64,000 nt of DNA from DATBSL01 sp963729875. GTDB taxonomy: Bacteria; Acidobacteriota; Vicinamibacteria; Fen-336. Below are positions 61,955 through 64,000 of this stretch, piece by piece. The notes below the pieces were generated by a model. It was not told where the DNA came from, made no database searches, and saw nothing but the letters and a program-made list of their open reading frames with translations. The translations under genes and the position numbers were made by a program. How positions within the stretch are numbered: the first letter of the stretch is position 1; every line of letters begins with the position of its first letter. The stretch is from contig CAVSPR010000002.1 in assembly GCA_963729875.1 (NCBI GenBank), positions 372,001-436,000 on the forward strand, written 5' to 3'.

Positions 61955-64000
61955 ATGCCGCTCGAGCCCGGACAGACGCTGGGCCGCTACCGCCTGCTCG
62001 AGAAGCTGGGCGAGGGCGGCATGGGCGTCGTGTGGAGCGCGCTCGACGGCTCGCTCGGGCGCGAGGTGGCGCTCAAGTTCCTGCCGGACGAGGTCGCCCA
62101 GGACCCGGCGCGCCTCGGGCGGCTCGAGTCGGAGGCGCGGGCGATCGCCGCCCTCAACCACCCCGGCATCGTCACCCTCTACTCGATCGAGGAGGCCGAC
62201 CGGCGGCGCTTCCTCACCATGGAGCTCGTGGCCGGCCAGGTCCTCTCCGAGGTCATCCCCGCCGAGGGCCTGGCGCTCCCGGACCTCCTGCGCCTCGCCC
62301 TGCCGATCGCCGCGGCGGTGAGCGCCGCCCACCGCCGCGGGATCGTCCACCGCGACCTCAAGCCGCGGAACGTGATGATCACGGGCGAGGGCCAGGTCAA
62401 GATCCTCGACTTCGGCCTCGCGCAGTCACCCGGTCCGGTCGCGGAAGGCGACATCTCCGACCGGACGACGAAGACGCACGGCGGGTCCAGCCTGACCGGC
62501 ACCCTCGCCTACATGTCGCCCGAGCAGCTGCAGGGCCTGCCGGTCGACCCCCGCACCGACGTCTTCTCTCTCGGCGTCGTCCTCTACCAGATGGCGACCG
62601 GCCGGCGGCCCTTCGAGGCGAAGAGCGCGGCCGCGCTCATCTCGGCCATCCTCCGGGACGAGCCGGTGCCCCCGACCCGCCTCCGGCCGGGGCTGCCCGG
62701 CCGCCTCGACCGGCTGATCGCGCGCTGCCTGGAGAAGGAGCCCCGCTATCGCCTGCCCTCGGCGGTGGACCTCGTCTGGGAGATCGAGCAGGTCCGGGCG
62801 GAGGCGGGCAAGGGCGCCCGGCCGGCCCGCACGATCGCGGTCCTGCCCTTCGTGGACCAGAGCGCGGAACGGGACCAGCAGTACCTCTGCGACGGCCTCG
62901 CCGAGGACGTCCTGATCGCGCTCGGGAAGGTGAAGGGGCTGCGGGTCGCGTCGCGGGCGGCGGCCTTCCGCTTCCGCTCCCCCGACGCCGACGTGAAGGA
63001 GACGGGGCGGAGGCTCGGGGTCGAGGCCGTCGTCCACGGGAGCGTGCGCAAGTCCGGCGCCCGGCTGCGCCTCGCCGTGGAGCTCGTGGACGTCGCCGAC
63101 GGCTTCGAGATCTGGGGCGAGGTGTACGAGCGCGGGGTCGAGGACGTCTTCGCCGTGCAGGCCGAGGTCACCGGCGCCATCGTCCGCGCCCTGCAGGTGG
63201 ACCTGAGCCGGGGCGAGGAGGAGTCGCTGCGGGCGCCGGCCGCGGCGGACGTGCGGGCCTGGGACTTCTACCTGCAGGGCCGGAGGTTCTTCTACCAGTA
63301 CAACAAGAAGGCGATCCGCTTCGCCCGGGAGCTGTTCGAGCGGGCGATCGCGCTCGACCCCGCCTACGGCCGGGCGTGGGCGGGCCTCGCGGACTGCGCC
63401 GCCTGGCTGTACCTGAACGCCGGCCGCCGGCCGGAGGACCTGGAGCAGGCCGACGCCGCGAGCCGGAAGGCACTCGCGCTCGAGCCCGGGCTGGCCGAGG
63501 CGCACGCGTCCTTCGGGGTGGCGCTGTCTCTCGGAGGGCGCCACGACGAGGCGGAGGCGGCGTTCGAGGAGGCCATCCGCCTGGACCCGCAGCTGTTCGA
63601 GGCGCACTACTTCTACGCGCGCGACGCGTTCACCATGGGCGACCTCGAGAAGGCGATCCGGGAGTACGAGGAGGCGATCCGCGTGCGGCCCGAGGACTAC
63701 CAGTCGCCGCTGCTGGTCGCCCAGTCCTTCGAGGACCTCGGCCGCCTCGACGAGGCGAAGGCGGTGCGCCGGCGCGGGGTGCGGGTGGCCGAGGAGCACC
63801 TGCGGCTGCACCCCGACGACGCGCGCGCCCTCTACATGGGCGCGAACGGGCTCGTGGCGCTGGGGGAGACGGCGCGCGGTCTCGAGTGGGCGGACCGCGC
63901 GCTCGCCCTCGACCCCGACGACCCGATGGTGCTGTACAACATCGCCTGCATCAGGGCGATGGCCGGCGCCGGCGACGCCGCCCTCGAGTGCATCGAGGGC
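61955..64000 (+). CDS. Ser/Thr protein kinase with TolB-like domain and TPRs, 3'-partial
   Basis: Runs off the right edge. ATG 61955 (or 61937) begins an STPK kinase domain: LGEGGMGVVW, VALKFL with Lys, HRDLKPRNVM, DFGLA, GTLAYMSPEQL, all active-site residues present. No transmembrane helix is seen between residues 270 and 300. Next is a TolB-like/adenylate-cyclase-associated domain (TIAVLPFVDQSAERDQQYLCDGLAEDV, VVHGSVRKSGARLRLAVELVD, about 290-405), then TPRs from about 430 (AWDFYLQGRRFFYQ, ALDPAYGRAWAGLAD, ALEPGLAEAHASFG). TAGAAT stands 16 nt before ATG 61955. The kinase is cytoplasmic; its substrate is not predictable. Confidence 0.9.
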   Translation, partial: MPLEPGQTLGRYRLLEKLGEGGMGVVWSALDGSLGREVALKFLPDEVAQDPARLGRLESEARAIAALNHPGIVTLYSIEEADRRRFLTMELVAGQVLSEVIPAEGLALPDLLRLALPIAAAVSAAHRRGIVHRDLKPRNVMITGEGQVKILDFGLAQSPGPVAEGDISDRTTKTHGGSSLTGTLAYMSPEQLQGLPVDPRTDVFSLGVVLYQMATGRRPFEAKSAAALISAILRDEPVPPTRLRPGLPGRLDRLIARCLEKEPRYRLPSAVDLVWEIEQVRAEAGKGARPARTIAVLPFVDQSAERDQQYLCDGLAEDVLIALGKVKGLRVASRAAAFRFRSPDADVKETGRRLGVEAVVHGSVRKSGARLRLAVELVDVADGFEIWGEVYERGVEDVFAVQAEVTGAIVRALQVDLSRGEEESLRAPAAADVRAWDFYLQGRRFFYQYNKKAIRFARELFERAIALDPAYGRAWAGLADCAAWLYLNAGRRPEDLEQADAASRKALALEPGLAEAHASFGVALSLGGRHDEAEAAFEEAIRLDPQLFEAHYFYARDAFTMGDLEKAIREYEEAIRVRPEDYQSPLLVAQSFEDLGRLDEAKAVRRRGVRVAEEHLRLHPDDARALYMGANGLVALGETARGLEWADRALALDPDDPMVLYNIACIRAMAGAGDAALECIEG

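Noticed and set aside
58467..62321. A 1284-codon open frame over dinG, fadL and the kinase start
   Set aside because: It is a shadow frame produced by high GC; the translated sequence is Arg/Pro/Ala-rich with no family match, whereas the overlapping frames encode complete known proteins.

Overview
The window is very GC-rich bacterial DNA, roughly 70 percent by eye, with densely packed genes on both strands. The mix of large PD40/WD40-like propeller proteins, a Ser/Thr kinase with a TolB-like and TPR tail, a helix-turn-helix plus propeller regulator, FadL and lipoprotein-type envelope proteins suggests a Gram-negative-type organism, most likely Acidobacteriota. That is inferred from gene content, not from a marker gene. 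No rRNA, tRNA, CRISPR array, insertion sequence or phage gene was recognised.

Layout. 1-8.9 kb: the end of a PD40 protein, a DUF6544 protein, a diheme cytochrome c, an orphan 5'-3' exonuclease, a GNAT, a UvrD/PcrA helicase, a DUF1428 protein and an L,D-transpeptidase lipoprotein. 9-18.7 kb: envelope genes (M48 protease with a BamE-like tail, a 929-residue anchored protein with a zincin motif, a barrel hydrolase, a YbaY/NlpE/META fusion, a membrane HTH-propeller regulator) and a decayed rarD remnant. 18.7-23.5 kb: dodecin, a PLP decarboxylase, a five-bladed propeller, an unusual SDR and a putative hotdog protein. 23.5-28.3 kb: a glycan group with a GT2-methyltransferase fusion and two GT-C membrane proteins. 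28.3-34.4 kb: clpB with a clear sigma70-type promoter, a NhaD-like antiporter, sthA. 34.4-41.2 kb: RlmI-like methyltransferase, 2-hydroxyacid dehydrogenase, DUF6265 protein, Mre11/SbcD-like phosphoesterase, an exonuclease-like/GIY-YIG fusion and an MFS transporter. 41.2-47.4 kb: CE15-like esterase, rpiB-glyA, an AAA/DUF4143 ATPase and a heavily frameshifted cobalamin-binding radical SAM gene.

47.5-58.3 kb is the best-defined system: a minus-strand potassium operon with a 27-codon membrane peptide, kdpF, kdpA, kdpB, kdpC, a kinase-less DUF4118 membrane protein, kdpD, kdpE and a KimA-like permease. Genes overlap or nearly abut. CTTGAC/CTTGAT half-sites at 11-bp period stand upstream of the first gene and again just upstream of kdpD, which looks like a KdpE operator used twice. 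Two different potassium importers would then share one regulator. 58.5-64 kb: dinG, fadL and a Ser/Thr kinase that runs off the window.

Two general features stand out. First, single-base frameshifts interrupt otherwise intact genes (SDR, GT2-methyltransferase, clpB, AAA ATPase, KimA-like) and pile up in the radical SAM gene; assembly errors are the simplest explanation. Second, many plus-strand genes have a -10-like hexamer ending only 6-9 nt before the start codon and no Shine-Dalgarno, as expected for leaderless transcripts.
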